A DNA stretch of 5,414 nt from positions 1 through 5,414 of the forward strand of contig WRNL01000103.1 of assembly GCA_009776625.1 (NCBI GenBank), written 5' to 3'. The notes beneath the pieces are model-generated. The model did not search any database. It was not told where the DNA came from and saw nothing but the letters and a program-made list of their open reading frames with translations. The DNA comes from Methanomassiliicoccaceae archaeon. Lineage in GTDB: Archaea > Thermoplasmatota > Thermoplasmata > Methanomassiliicoccales > Methanomethylophilaceae. Positions 1 through 4,814 of this stretch are shown one piece after another. Position 1 is the first letter of the stretch; every line of letters begins with the position of its first letter. The translations under genes were made by a program, and so were the position numbers.

Positions 1-40
1 CCCCCATTCCCCCCGACTATCCAGCCCGACCCACCGTCAT

Positions 41-50
41 GGGGGGGGGG
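41..50. repeat. G10 homopolymer in the left flank
   Basis: A run of ten G lies in the GC-rich first 110 bases, after which the sequence turns abruptly AT-rich (about 110-160) ahead of the first ATPase gene. All three plus-strand frames stay open for roughly the first 100 bases, which GC-rich DNA often allows, so no gene can be assigned here. The tract follows an AT and so forms an ATG-GGG-GGG-GGG reading in one frame, which ends at a TAA at 111-113. A long mononucleotide run like this is prone to slippage or sequencing error. Confidence 0.6.
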
Positions 51-138
51 ACGCTACGTCCCGCCAGCAAAACATCCCGGTCGGGAAGTCAAGAGGTCGT
101 TATAGGGGGTTAAGAAACACAATTCAAACAACCAAAAC

Positions 139-146
139 TATTTATC
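139..146 (+). promoter_or_regulatory. Probable TATA box of the first ATPase gene
   Basis: The sequence TATTTATC sits in an AT-rich stretch and is preceded by an A/C-rich segment that could act as the BRE. Archaeal transcription usually begins about 25 bases downstream, which would put the RNA start near 168-172 and leave a leader of only about 10-15 bases before the GTG at 182. No Shine-Dalgarno motif is visible, which fits a near-leaderless message. The call rests on composition and spacing only. Confidence 0.45.
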
Positions 147-151
147 TACTT

Positions 152-181
152 ACGAGTTGGTGAATCACGAGTTGGTGAATC
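152..181 (+). repeat. Perfect 15-base tandem duplication before the start codon
   Basis: The unit ACGAGTTGGTGAATC occurs twice back to back, at 152-166 and 167-181, with no mismatch. The second copy ends on the base just before the GTG start. Each copy carries an in-frame TGA (161-163 and 176-178), so translation of the downstream gene cannot begin further upstream. Perfect identity suggests a recent slippage duplication. It lengthens the gap between the TATA-like box and the start by 15 bases and creates the longer hairpin described separately. Confidence 0.9.
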
Positions 182-189
182 GTGATTCA
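161..189 (+). promoter_or_regulatory. Inverted repeat / hairpin over the GTG start codon
   Basis: TGAATCACG (161-169) and CGTGATTCA (181-189) are perfect 9-base complements separated by 11 bases. The right arm includes the GTG start codon at 182-184. In RNA this would be a stem hiding the start. In DNA, the inner near-palindrome TGAATC-GT-GATTCA (176-189) could be a dimer-type operator. The left arm spans the junction of the tandem duplication, so the 9-base form exists only because of that duplication. The structure is visible in the sequence; a regulatory role is inferred. Confidence 0.5.
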
Positions 190-1603
190 GGACAATTATA
201 CAAAGTTCTACGACCGCGGGAGGATGCACGAGCTGAACTCGCTTGAAGAGCTGTATGAGCGGAATGGATTCAAACTCGCCGTGGTGTACGGTCGCAGACG
301 CATAGGCAAGACCAGCCTGATCAGCGAGTTCATCAAGCGCGGTGACAAAAAATCCATACGTTTCATTGCCACCGAGAACACAGACATTGTCAATAGGGGG
401 AGTTTCTCCGAGGACGTGTTCGAGGTGTATCCGGATTCCTCTGAGTTCGGAACGTTCGCGACATGGGAGAAGGCGCTCAAGTACGTCGCCAAAGAGGCAG
501 GGGGGGAGAGGCTGGTCATAGGCATGGACGAATACCCATATCTCGCCAAGTCCCACCCGCCCATCTCCTCGGAGATCCAGAAGAGCATCGACACCGTCCT
601 CCAGGGCACGAACATCCTCCTAATACTCTGCGGCTCCTCGATGTCATTCATGGAAAACCAGGTCCTGGGGTATCAGAGCCCCCTCTACGGGAGGCGCACC
701 GCGCAATACAGGATAGGGCCCCTGGACTACTATGACAGCGCGGAGTTCTTCGGCGACGAGAGCATTGAGAGCAAGCTCCTCGGCTACGCGGTGGCGGGCG
801 GCACGCCACAGTACCTGAATATCATTTCCCAGCCCGGTTCCGTGGAAGCGGGGATAGAGGGGGCGTTCTTCACGAAAAACGGGTTCTTGTTCGAAGAGCC
901 GCATAACCTGCTGAAACAGGAGCTCCGGGAGCCTGCTTTCTACAACGCCATCATAACTGCCATCGCTAACGGCTCTACAAGGCTCAATGTGATATCTGGG
1001 AAAGTGGGCGAATTGGACAACAAAGTGGCCAAATATGTGAAGAACCTCATCGGCCTTGGCATCATCGAGAAAGAGAGGCCCGTGTTGTCTAAGGACGATC
1101 GGAACAGCATCTATCGGATAAAGGATAACATGTACCGCTTCTGGTATAGGTTTGTTCAGAGCAACGTGTCCCGTGTCGAAAACCGTTATCAGGACATCTA
1201 CAAGGAGCGGGTGGAGCCCTCGATCCCAGATTTCATGGGCCCTGTGTTCGAGGACGTCTGCCTGCAATACCTCACACGCCTCAACGTCAACGGCAGGCTC
1301 CCATTCTCGTTCGATGAGGCTGGCAGATGGTGGGGGGGCAACCCTATAACCAAAAAAGAAACGGAGATAGACATAATCGCGCATTCGAAAAAAGAGGTCA
1401 TCGTCGGAGAGTGCAAATGGAGGAATGACAAGACCGCGCCAGATGTCTATCGCGAGCTGAAAAAGAAGGCCGCGTTGTTCTCTGAAAGGGAAATCCACTA
1501 TTACCTGTTCTCTAAAAGCGGGTTCACTGAGGGCCTTAAAAAAGAAGCGGAGGGAGACGATAGGCTGACGCTCGTTGAACTGGGCGACCTGTTCATAGTT
1601 TGA
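182..1603 (+). CDS. Archaeal ATPase/DUF234-type AAA protein with PD-(D/E)XK-like tail
   Basis: This 473-residue protein is a predicted cytoplasmic P-loop ATPase. The N-terminal KFYDR segment (8-12) is followed by a Walker A of the family form GRRRIGKTS (37-45), a Walker B LVIGMDEYPYL (111-121, acidic pair D116-E117), a sensor-like LCGSSMS (149-155) and an LYGRR arginine region (168-172). Residues about 250-305 look like a winged helix. The C-terminal third resembles DUF234, a PD-(D/E)XK fold: E357 in the VFED segment, D397 in EIDII, and E410-C-K412 in GECKW, so the nuclease-type residues look intact. Length is normal for the family. The GTG start at 182 is chosen because a stop lies two codons upstream and the conserved N-terminus follows at once. 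Two G7 runs (500-506 and 1332-1338) lie inside the frame. Family members are abundant in archaea but their biological role is unsettled; a nucleic-acid or defence role is only inferred. The gene ends with TGA and is monocistronic by spacing. Confidence 0.9.
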   Translation: MIQDNYTKFYDRGRMHELNSLEELYERNGFKLAVVYGRRRIGKTSLISEFIKRGDKKSIRFIATENTDIVNRGSFSEDVFEVYPDSSEFGTFATWEKALKYVAKEAGGERLVIGMDEYPYLAKSHPPISSEIQKSIDTVLQGTNILLILCGSSMSFMENQVLGYQSPLYGRRTAQYRIGPLDYYDSAEFFGDESIESKLLGYAVAGGTPQYLNIISQPGSVEAGIEGAFFTKNGFLFEEPHNLLKQELREPAFYNAIITAIANGSTRLNVISGKVGELDNKVAKYVKNLIGLGIIEKERPVLSKDDRNSIYRIKDNMYRFWYRFVQSNVSRVENRYQDIYKERVEPSIPDFMGPVFEDVCLQYLTRLNVNGRLPFSFDEAGRWWGGNPITKKETEIDIIAHSKKEVIVGECKWRNDKTAPDVYRELKKKAALFSEREIHYYLFSKSGFTEGLKKEAEGDDRLTLVELGDLFIV

Positions 1604-1662
1604 CCTGGGATGAGGCTTTTGCAGGCTTTGGCGTTCACGATGTTGTTAGATTAGAGATGAAG

Positions 1663-1675
1663 GATTCGAACTCCG
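1663..1675 (-). other. Isolated tRNA T-arm-like fragment
   Basis: Read on the minus strand, these 13 bases (CGGAGTTCGAATC) are identical to the T-stem/loop of the tRNA-Thr at 4078-4090. On the plus strand, GGATTCGAAC (1662-1671) matches 3071-3080 inside tRNA-Arg, in the same orientation as that gene. No cloverleaf can be folded around it: the other half of the T-stem does not pair and no acceptor stem is present. It could be a tRNA remnant or attachment-site scar between the two ATPase genes, or a chance match to a very common motif. Confidence 0.25.
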
Positions 1676-1692
1676 TGCCTACGTAGAGGAAT

Positions 1693-1752
1693 ATTTCCTT
1701 CTTTAACAGAATTTTTCCACAATACAGTAAACATTTCCTTCTTAAACCGAAT
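1693..1752 (+). repeat. Two 20-base direct repeats upstream of the second ATPase
   Basis: The 20-base segments ATTTCCTTCTTTAACAGAAT (1693-1712) and ATTTCCTTCTTAAACCGAAT (1733-1752) agree at 18 of 20 positions and start exactly 40 bases apart, close to four helical turns. They lie just upstream of the TATA-like box at 1764, where archaeal activators or repressors can bind. The pyrimidine-rich plus strand with a T5 run at 1712-1716 could instead form the U-rich terminator of the preceding gene. Both roles are inferred; the repeat itself is plain. Confidence 0.75.
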
Positions 1753-1763
1753 ATCAGGCAATG

Positions 1764-1771
1764 TTAAATAC
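1764..1771 (+). promoter_or_regulatory. Probable TATA box of the second ATPase gene
   Basis: TTAAATAC is centred about 26 bases before the ATG at 1793, which is the spacing expected if the RNA starts at or next to the start codon. No Shine-Dalgarno motif precedes the ATG, so this gene is probably translated from a leaderless message. The box lies 11 bases beyond the second 20-base direct repeat. Confidence 0.55.
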
Positions 1772-1792
1772 GTATCCTGCATACCCTGACAC

Positions 1793-3028
1793 ATGCCTTC
1801 TGAAAATGACCTCGTAAAAAGGGAAAGGTACCTCAGCGTCCTGAGGCCGTTCAAAGGCAACGGCAACGCCAAGGTCGTCACGGGGATGCGCAGATGCGGG
1901 AAATCTTCGTTATTGGAGACTTTTGCAAATTCTCTGCGCGGGGACACGAACGTCATATCGATCAGCATGGAGCACTCCGAGAACGCAGAGAAGCGCCCGT
2001 GGAGATGGCTGCTTGACGCCGTGAACGACAGATTGGACCCGACAAAGGAGAACGTCCTGATAATCGACGAGGTGCAGGGCGTCGCCGAATGGGAGCTCGC
2101 TGTGAGGGACCTGATCGCAAAACGGAAATGCGACATATACCTCACGGGCTCGAACTCCGACCTGCTCTCGTCCGAGTACTCCACCTATCTGGGCGGCAGG
2201 TACAACGACGTCCGTATGCTGCCGCTGGCATTCTCGGAGTGCGTGGAGTTCCACGAGAGATACCACGGCCCCGCAGACCCCGACGACCTTCTGCAGAGGT
2301 TCGTCCTCGTCGGGGGGTTCCCCATACTCTGGCGCTTCAACCACGACGTCGACTCTTCGATCAGGACCGTGAGGACGTTGGTCGATTCCTCTGTGAACAA
2401 CGACATCCTGAACAGATACGGCGTGAAGAACGTGGAGATCCTCATGAGGATACTGAGGACAGTCGCGTCCACGATAGGAAGCTACGTCTCGGCCATCAAC
2501 ATATTCAACACGCTCAGGTCGGCCGGCGTGCCGGTGTCGAAGGACACGGTGTACGATTACCTCGGGCACCTCGAGGCGGCCAACATCATAATCAAGACGG
2601 AGGCGTCCGACGTCAGGGGGAGGGGGGTGCTGAGGTCCACGTACAAATACTACCTTGCGGACCTTGCGATAAAACACGCCCTGACCGGGTACCGCCCCGA
2701 GGACGCGCCGGGGCACATGGAGAACATCATCCTCACAGAGCTTTTGGGCAGGGGGTACGACGTCCACGTCGGCCGTGTCGGGGACAAGGAGGTGGACTTC
2801 GTCGCTGACAAGTGGAACGAGAGGGTGTATGTGCAGGCATGCAAGGAGATAGCTTCGGGCGGCACGTTCAAAAGAGAGTTCGGCAACCTCGAGAGCATAA
2901 ACGACAGCCATCCGAAATACGTCGTGATGATGAACGCGGGCATGTACAGGGGCGTCACCTCCAAAGGGATAATATGCTGCTCCCTGAGAGAGTTCCTCGA
3001 GATGGAGAATTACAGCATGGTCTTTTGA
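1793..3028 (+). CDS. AAA_14/DUF4143-type ATP-binding protein
   Basis: This 411-residue protein is a cytoplasmic P-loop ATPase of the widespread AAA_14 plus DUF4143 architecture. Visible motifs are Walker A TGMRRCGKSS (30-39), Walker B VLIIDEVQ (88-95), sensor-1-like TGSNSDLL (118-125) and the GGRY arginine segment (134-137). The GGFPILW segment (174-180) marks the start of the second half, followed by a helical winged-helix-like part (about 210-270). The C-terminal domain has a PD-(D/E)XK layout: E316 in NIILTEL, D335 in EVDFVAD, then YVQAC (346-350), where the usual E/Q-x-K lysine is replaced by cysteine. Nuclease activity is therefore doubtful, as for many members of this family. Length is typical and the frame is intact. 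The ATG start fits a TATA box 26 bases upstream. It has its own promoter, so it is probably not co-transcribed with the ATPase 189 bases upstream. The function of the family is unknown; roles in mobile-element biology or stress have been suggested only generally. Confidence 0.9.
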   Translation: MPSENDLVKRERYLSVLRPFKGNGNAKVVTGMRRCGKSSLLETFANSLRGDTNVISISMEHSENAEKRPWRWLLDAVNDRLDPTKENVLIIDEVQGVAEWELAVRDLIAKRKCDIYLTGSNSDLLSSEYSTYLGGRYNDVRMLPLAFSECVEFHERYHGPADPDDLLQRFVLVGGFPILWRFNHDVDSSIRTVRTLVDSSVNNDILNRYGVKNVEILMRILRTVASTIGSYVSAINIFNTLRSAGVPVSKDTVYDYLGHLEAANIIIKTEASDVRGRGVLRSTYKYYLADLAIKHALTGYRPEDAPGHMENIILTELLGRGYDVHVGRVGDKEVDFVADKWNERVYVQACKEIASGGTFKREFGNLESINDSHPKYVVMMNAGMYRGVTSKGIICCSLREFLEMENYSMVF

Positions 3029-3059
3029 CCTTACGCCTGCCGCGTGACATAAGATGAAG

Positions 3060-3134
3060 CGAACGGGAGGGGATTCGAACCCCCGACCTGCAGCTTAGGA
3101 GGCTGCTGCCATATCCAGACTAGGCCACCCGTCC
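3060..3134 (-). tRNA. trnR(ccu): tRNA-Arg (anticodon CCT)
   Basis: A complete cloverleaf folds on the minus strand. The acceptor stem is GGACGGG with CCCGTTC (one G-U pair), the D-stem has three pairs GCC/GGC, the anticodon stem is GCAGC/GCTGC with loop CTCCTAA, and the T-arm is GGGGG-TTCGAAT-CCCCT. The anticodon CCT reads AGG, an arginine codon used heavily by the genes here. The discriminator is G and the CCA tail is not encoded, as is common in archaea. It lies 31 bases downstream of the FKBP gene on the same strand, so it may be co-transcribed; a weak AT-rich segment near 3161-3166 could be its own promoter. Its 3' end faces the ATPase block. Confidence 0.95.
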
Positions 3135-3165
3135 AATGTTAATGGGTTTGTAGTAACGCGTTTAC

Positions 3166-3882
3166 TCATTCCCCTATGGGGGGATCCTCGTCCTGGTCCC
3201 TGCTCCCAGTGGACCACGTCTCGACGAACTCCACCGTGCCGACGCCGAACACCGCCCTGATGTCCGAGACCACCCTGATCCTGGCAACGGGCCAGTCGGG
3301 GTGGAACTTCGCTATGTCGGGGAGGGACACGGACACCTTGTCCCCCGGGAACTCGAACCCGAACCCTTCGCTGATGCCGAAGTTCAGCTCTACGACGGCC
3401 TTCGCCTTCTCGAGCTGGTCGTCGATGACCTCGACGACCGTGAACTTGTACATTAGGTCGAACCCTGCGAGGGGGGCGTTGAAGTCCACCTTCACGCGCC
3501 CGGCGCCGACGGACATCACATGCCCTTTGCGGCTCCCGAGGGTGACCTGGAGCCCCGGGTAGGGGTTGATCTCCTGCCTGTGGAACTCTTTAATCGGGTG
3601 GACCTCGATGAGCTTGGGGTCCCTCGCGCCGACGGCGTCCTCCGCCGGGATCAGCACCTCCCCCTCCGCGCCCACCTCTGCGTTGGATATCGCGTCGTCG
3701 AGGGCGGCGAAGAACTTGCCCGAACCAATGATGTACGCCAGGGGCCCGTATGCGTATTTGTCGTCGTAGATCTCCGCCTCCCTGGCGGCCGCCTCGTCCG
3801 TGGTGTCGTAGAGCTTGCCGCTCTCCGCGAGGTACGCCTTGTAGTCAAGCCGGACTATCCTCTTAGCGTCGTTGTCTGCCAT
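3166..3882 (-). CDS. Archaeal long-type FKBP peptidyl-prolyl cis-trans isomerase
   Basis: This 238-residue protein is a predicted cytoplasmic prolyl isomerase and folding helper of the FKBP/SlyD type. The FKBP fold is split by an insert-in-flap chaperone domain: LYDTTDE (24-30) and YGPLAYIIGSGKFFAALDDA (45-64) form the first half, the insert covers about 75-125 (including LIPAEDAVGARDPK), and VDFNAPLAGFDLMYKF (132-147) closes the fold. The motif is usually NHPLAG; here histidine is replaced by A136, which may affect activity. Residues about 158-222 form the extra C-terminal domain seen in long archaeal FKBPs, where it serves dimerisation in the known methanogen example. There is no signal peptide. 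The ATG at 3882 is preferred over a TTG two codons upstream because GGTGAT lies five bases before it. A TATA box at 3939-3947 predicts a leader of about 30-40 bases. The acidic C-terminal end (residues 228-238) is likely flexible. Confidence 0.93.
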   Translation of the reverse strand: MADNDAKRIVRLDYKAYLAESGKLYDTTDEAAAREAEIYDDKYAYGPLAYIIGSGKFFAALDDAISNAEVGAEGEVLIPAEDAVGARDPKLIEVHPIKEFHRQEINPYPGLQVTLGSRKGHVMSVGAGRVKVDFNAPLAGFDLMYKFTVVEVIDDQLEKAKAVVELNFGISEGFGFEFPGDKVSVSLPDIAKFHPDWPVARIRVVSDIRAVFGVGTVEFVETWSTGSRDQDEDPPIGE

Positions 3883-3887
3883 TTTCA

Positions 3888-3893
3888 ATCACC
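3888..3893 (-). promoter_or_regulatory. Ribosome binding site of the FKBP gene
   Basis: On the minus strand, GGTGAT stands five bases before the ATG at 3882 and is complementary to the ATCACC found at the 3' end of archaeal 16S rRNA. It decides the start in favour of this ATG, because the alternative TTG at 3888-3886 would overlap the site itself. Confidence 0.7.
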
Positions 3894-3938
3894 GTGACCG
3901 ATGTCCCTGTTCTGTCTTATGGCGCGATTATCTCTTTG

Positions 3939-3947
3939 TTTTTATAA
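3939..3947 (-). promoter_or_regulatory. TATA box of the FKBP gene
   Basis: Minus-strand TTATAAAAA is the clearest archaeal TATA box in the window. Transcription would begin about 25 bases downstream, near 3918, giving a leader of about 35 bases that carries the ribosome binding site. It shares the gap 3883-4028 with the promoter of the divergent tRNA-Thr gene. Confidence 0.65.
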
Positions 3948-3993
3948 GTGTCGGTCGAGGCCAGCTGAATCCGCATGTCCCATGACATGAAAA

Positions 3994-4002
3994 GTAATAA
4001 AA
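3994..4002 (+). promoter_or_regulatory. Probable TATA box of tRNA-Thr
   Basis: The AT-rich segment GTAATAAAA is centred about 30 bases before the mature 5' end of tRNA-Thr, a usual spacing for archaeal tRNA promoters. It is preceded by a small inverted repeat (CATGTC at 3974-3979, GACATG at 3984-3989). Confidence 0.4.
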
Positions 4003-4028
4003 GGAATGCCCACATACAGCTGAACCAA

Positions 4029-4105
4029 GCCACCTTTGCATAGCCCGGTAGTGCGGCTGACTTGTAATCAGCAGGTCCGGAGTTCGAATCTCCGAGGTGG
4101 CTCCA
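4029..4105 (+). tRNA. trnT(ugu): tRNA-Thr (anticodon TGT), CCA apparently encoded
   Basis: A full cloverleaf folds: acceptor GCCACCT/AGGTGGC (seven pairs), D-stem GCAT/GTGC with a GG-containing loop, anticodon stem GCTGA/TCAGC with loop CTTGTAA, and T-arm CGGAG-TTCGAAT-CTCCG. The anticodon TGT reads ACA, threonine. Discriminator U73 (4102) agrees with archaeal tRNA-Thr. The next three bases (4103-4105) are CCA, unlike the tRNA-Arg in this window. That CCA is also the first part of a 15-base near-copy of the gene's own 5' end, so it may be incidental. Without CCA the gene ends at 4102. Confidence 0.96.
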
Positions 4106-4117
4106 CCTTTGAATAGC
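4103..4117 (+). repeat. Near-copy of the tRNA-Thr 5' end at its 3' end
   Basis: CCACCTTTGAATAGC at 4103-4117 matches CCACCTTTGCATAGC at 4030-4044, within the acceptor and D-arm of tRNA-Thr, at 14 of 15 positions. The copies are 73 bases apart, almost exactly one tRNA length, as expected from a collapsed or truncated tandem tRNA duplication. Nothing further downstream continues the tRNA. Confidence 0.6.
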
Positions 4118-4175
4118 TGTAAATGCAATCATGATCGGACCTTATGGCTCAGCGACCTGTTTCACGCCGTCATCG

Positions 4176-4643
4176 TCATATGCGGAGCTGTCTCTTCACT
4201 TTCGAGTAGCTCCTGCCGCCAAAGGCGTCATGCCAATCCCGCACCAGCTCGTCGTCCCGCGCCGCCGCCCCCACCTCCGCAGGGGGCTGCCCCGACAAGC
4301 CTCCGCTCGGTTCCAGAGGCGAAGGGGACACGCCTCCTTCCAGCACTTTGGATATGTCGCCGTCCGAGAGGCCGCCGTGCCTCTCCCGGAACTCGATGTA
4401 CCTTATGAGGTCCTCGATGTCGTTCCTGCAGAGCCCGATGTGGCTCGCCGCCTCGTGGGTCGCCGCGATCATCAGGTTCTCCAGCATGTCGGCGGACAGC
4501 TTCGCCTGTTCCGGGAAAGCGTCCCCGCCGTACATCCGCGAGATGTCGTACGCAAGGCCCTCCAGCTCGCCGAGGTCCCTCTCGATGCGCAGCACCCTCT
4601 CCAGGAATTGCTCCGTCGCCCTTTGTCTGTCTGTCGCCCCCAT
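4176..4643 (-). CDS. Hypothetical 155-residue mostly helical protein
   Basis: I do not recognise this protein. The ATG at 4643 is the first start in its frame and is preceded by AGGTGA seven bases upstream, so it looks genuinely translated. Residues about 5-100 are rich in Leu, Ile, Glu, Arg and Asp with helix-like spacing and no membrane segment. The stretch includes RIERDLGELEGLAYDI (19-34) and a second helical block around HIGLCRNDIEDLIRYIEF (68-85). Residues about 102-128 form a Gly/Pro/Ser-rich linker. The last about 27 residues are charged and end with a basic SKVKRQLRI tail (147-155), possibly a binding motif. It diverges from the nuclease-like gene at 4815 across a 171-base gap, so the two could share regulation. 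It could be a small scaffold, regulator or element-derived protein; the sequence does not tell. Stop codon is TGA. Confidence 0.8.
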   Translation of the reverse strand: MGATDRQRATEQFLERVLRIERDLGELEGLAYDISRMYGGDAFPEQAKLSADMLENLMIAATHEAASHIGLCRNDIEDLIRYIEFRERHGGLSDGDISKVLEGGVSPSPLEPSGGLSGQPPAEVGAAARDDELVRDWHDAFGGRSYSKVKRQLRI

Positions 4644-4650
4644 CTGTGCC

Positions 4651-4655
4651 TCACC
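4651..4655 (-). promoter_or_regulatory. Ribosome binding site of the 155-residue protein
   Basis: Minus-strand GGTGA (extended AGGTGAGG) lies seven bases before the ATG at 4643 and matches the anti-Shine-Dalgarno end of 16S rRNA. Its presence indicates a message with a leader. A weak TATA-like CTTTACTTA lies further upstream, around 4724-4732 on the plus-strand numbering. Confidence 0.65.
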
Positions 4656-4787
4656 TTCTTCTTTCCTGTTTTTCTGACCCACGCGGCCGGGATAGGACAG
4701 GATGGCGTGTCGGCATCGCGTTCGTAAGTAAAGACGTTGCCCCTCCGCACCGGATGGCACTTGCGGCCCCTTTGGGGGGAGAGAACC

Positions 4788-4793
4788 CTTTAA
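4788..4793 (+). promoter_or_regulatory. Possible TATA box of the nuclease-like gene
   Basis: CTTTAA is centred about 24 bases before the ATG at 4815, in otherwise GC-rich DNA. With no Shine-Dalgarno motif close to the ATG, this would again give a leaderless message. The match to a TATA consensus is weak. Confidence 0.35.
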
Positions 4794-4814
4794 CCTCCGC
4801 CGCGATACGCAACC

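Noticed and set aside
3..113. Open frames in the first 110 bases as the end of a gene
   Set aside because: All three plus-strand frames are open in this GC-rich stretch, so none can be preferred, and the readings are low-complexity Pro/Gly/Arg.
644..1498. Long open frame on the minus strand opposite the first ATPase
   Set aside because: It lies wholly within a well-supported gene, and its protein has no motifs and biased composition, as expected for an antisense shadow.
1610..1654. 14-codon mini-frame just after the first ATPase (MRLLQALAFTMLLD)
   Set aside because: No ribosome binding site or promoter, ends in TAG unlike the other genes, and is short enough to arise by chance.
2089..2808. 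239-codon plus-strand frame inside the second ATPase
   Set aside because: Arg/Gly/Pro-rich out-of-frame reading typical of GC-rich coding DNA.
1910..2911. 333-codon minus-strand frame opposite the second ATPase
   Set aside because: Val/His/Arg-rich antisense reading of a recognised ATPase; no start signal and no domain pattern.
3155..3162. Palindrome AACGCGTT between FKBP and tRNA-Arg
   Set aside because: Eight bases only, no second copy nearby; expected by chance at this length.
3883..3888. TTG start two codons upstream for the FKBP gene
   Set aside because: It would overlap the GGTGAT ribosome binding site; the ATG at 3882 has proper spacing.
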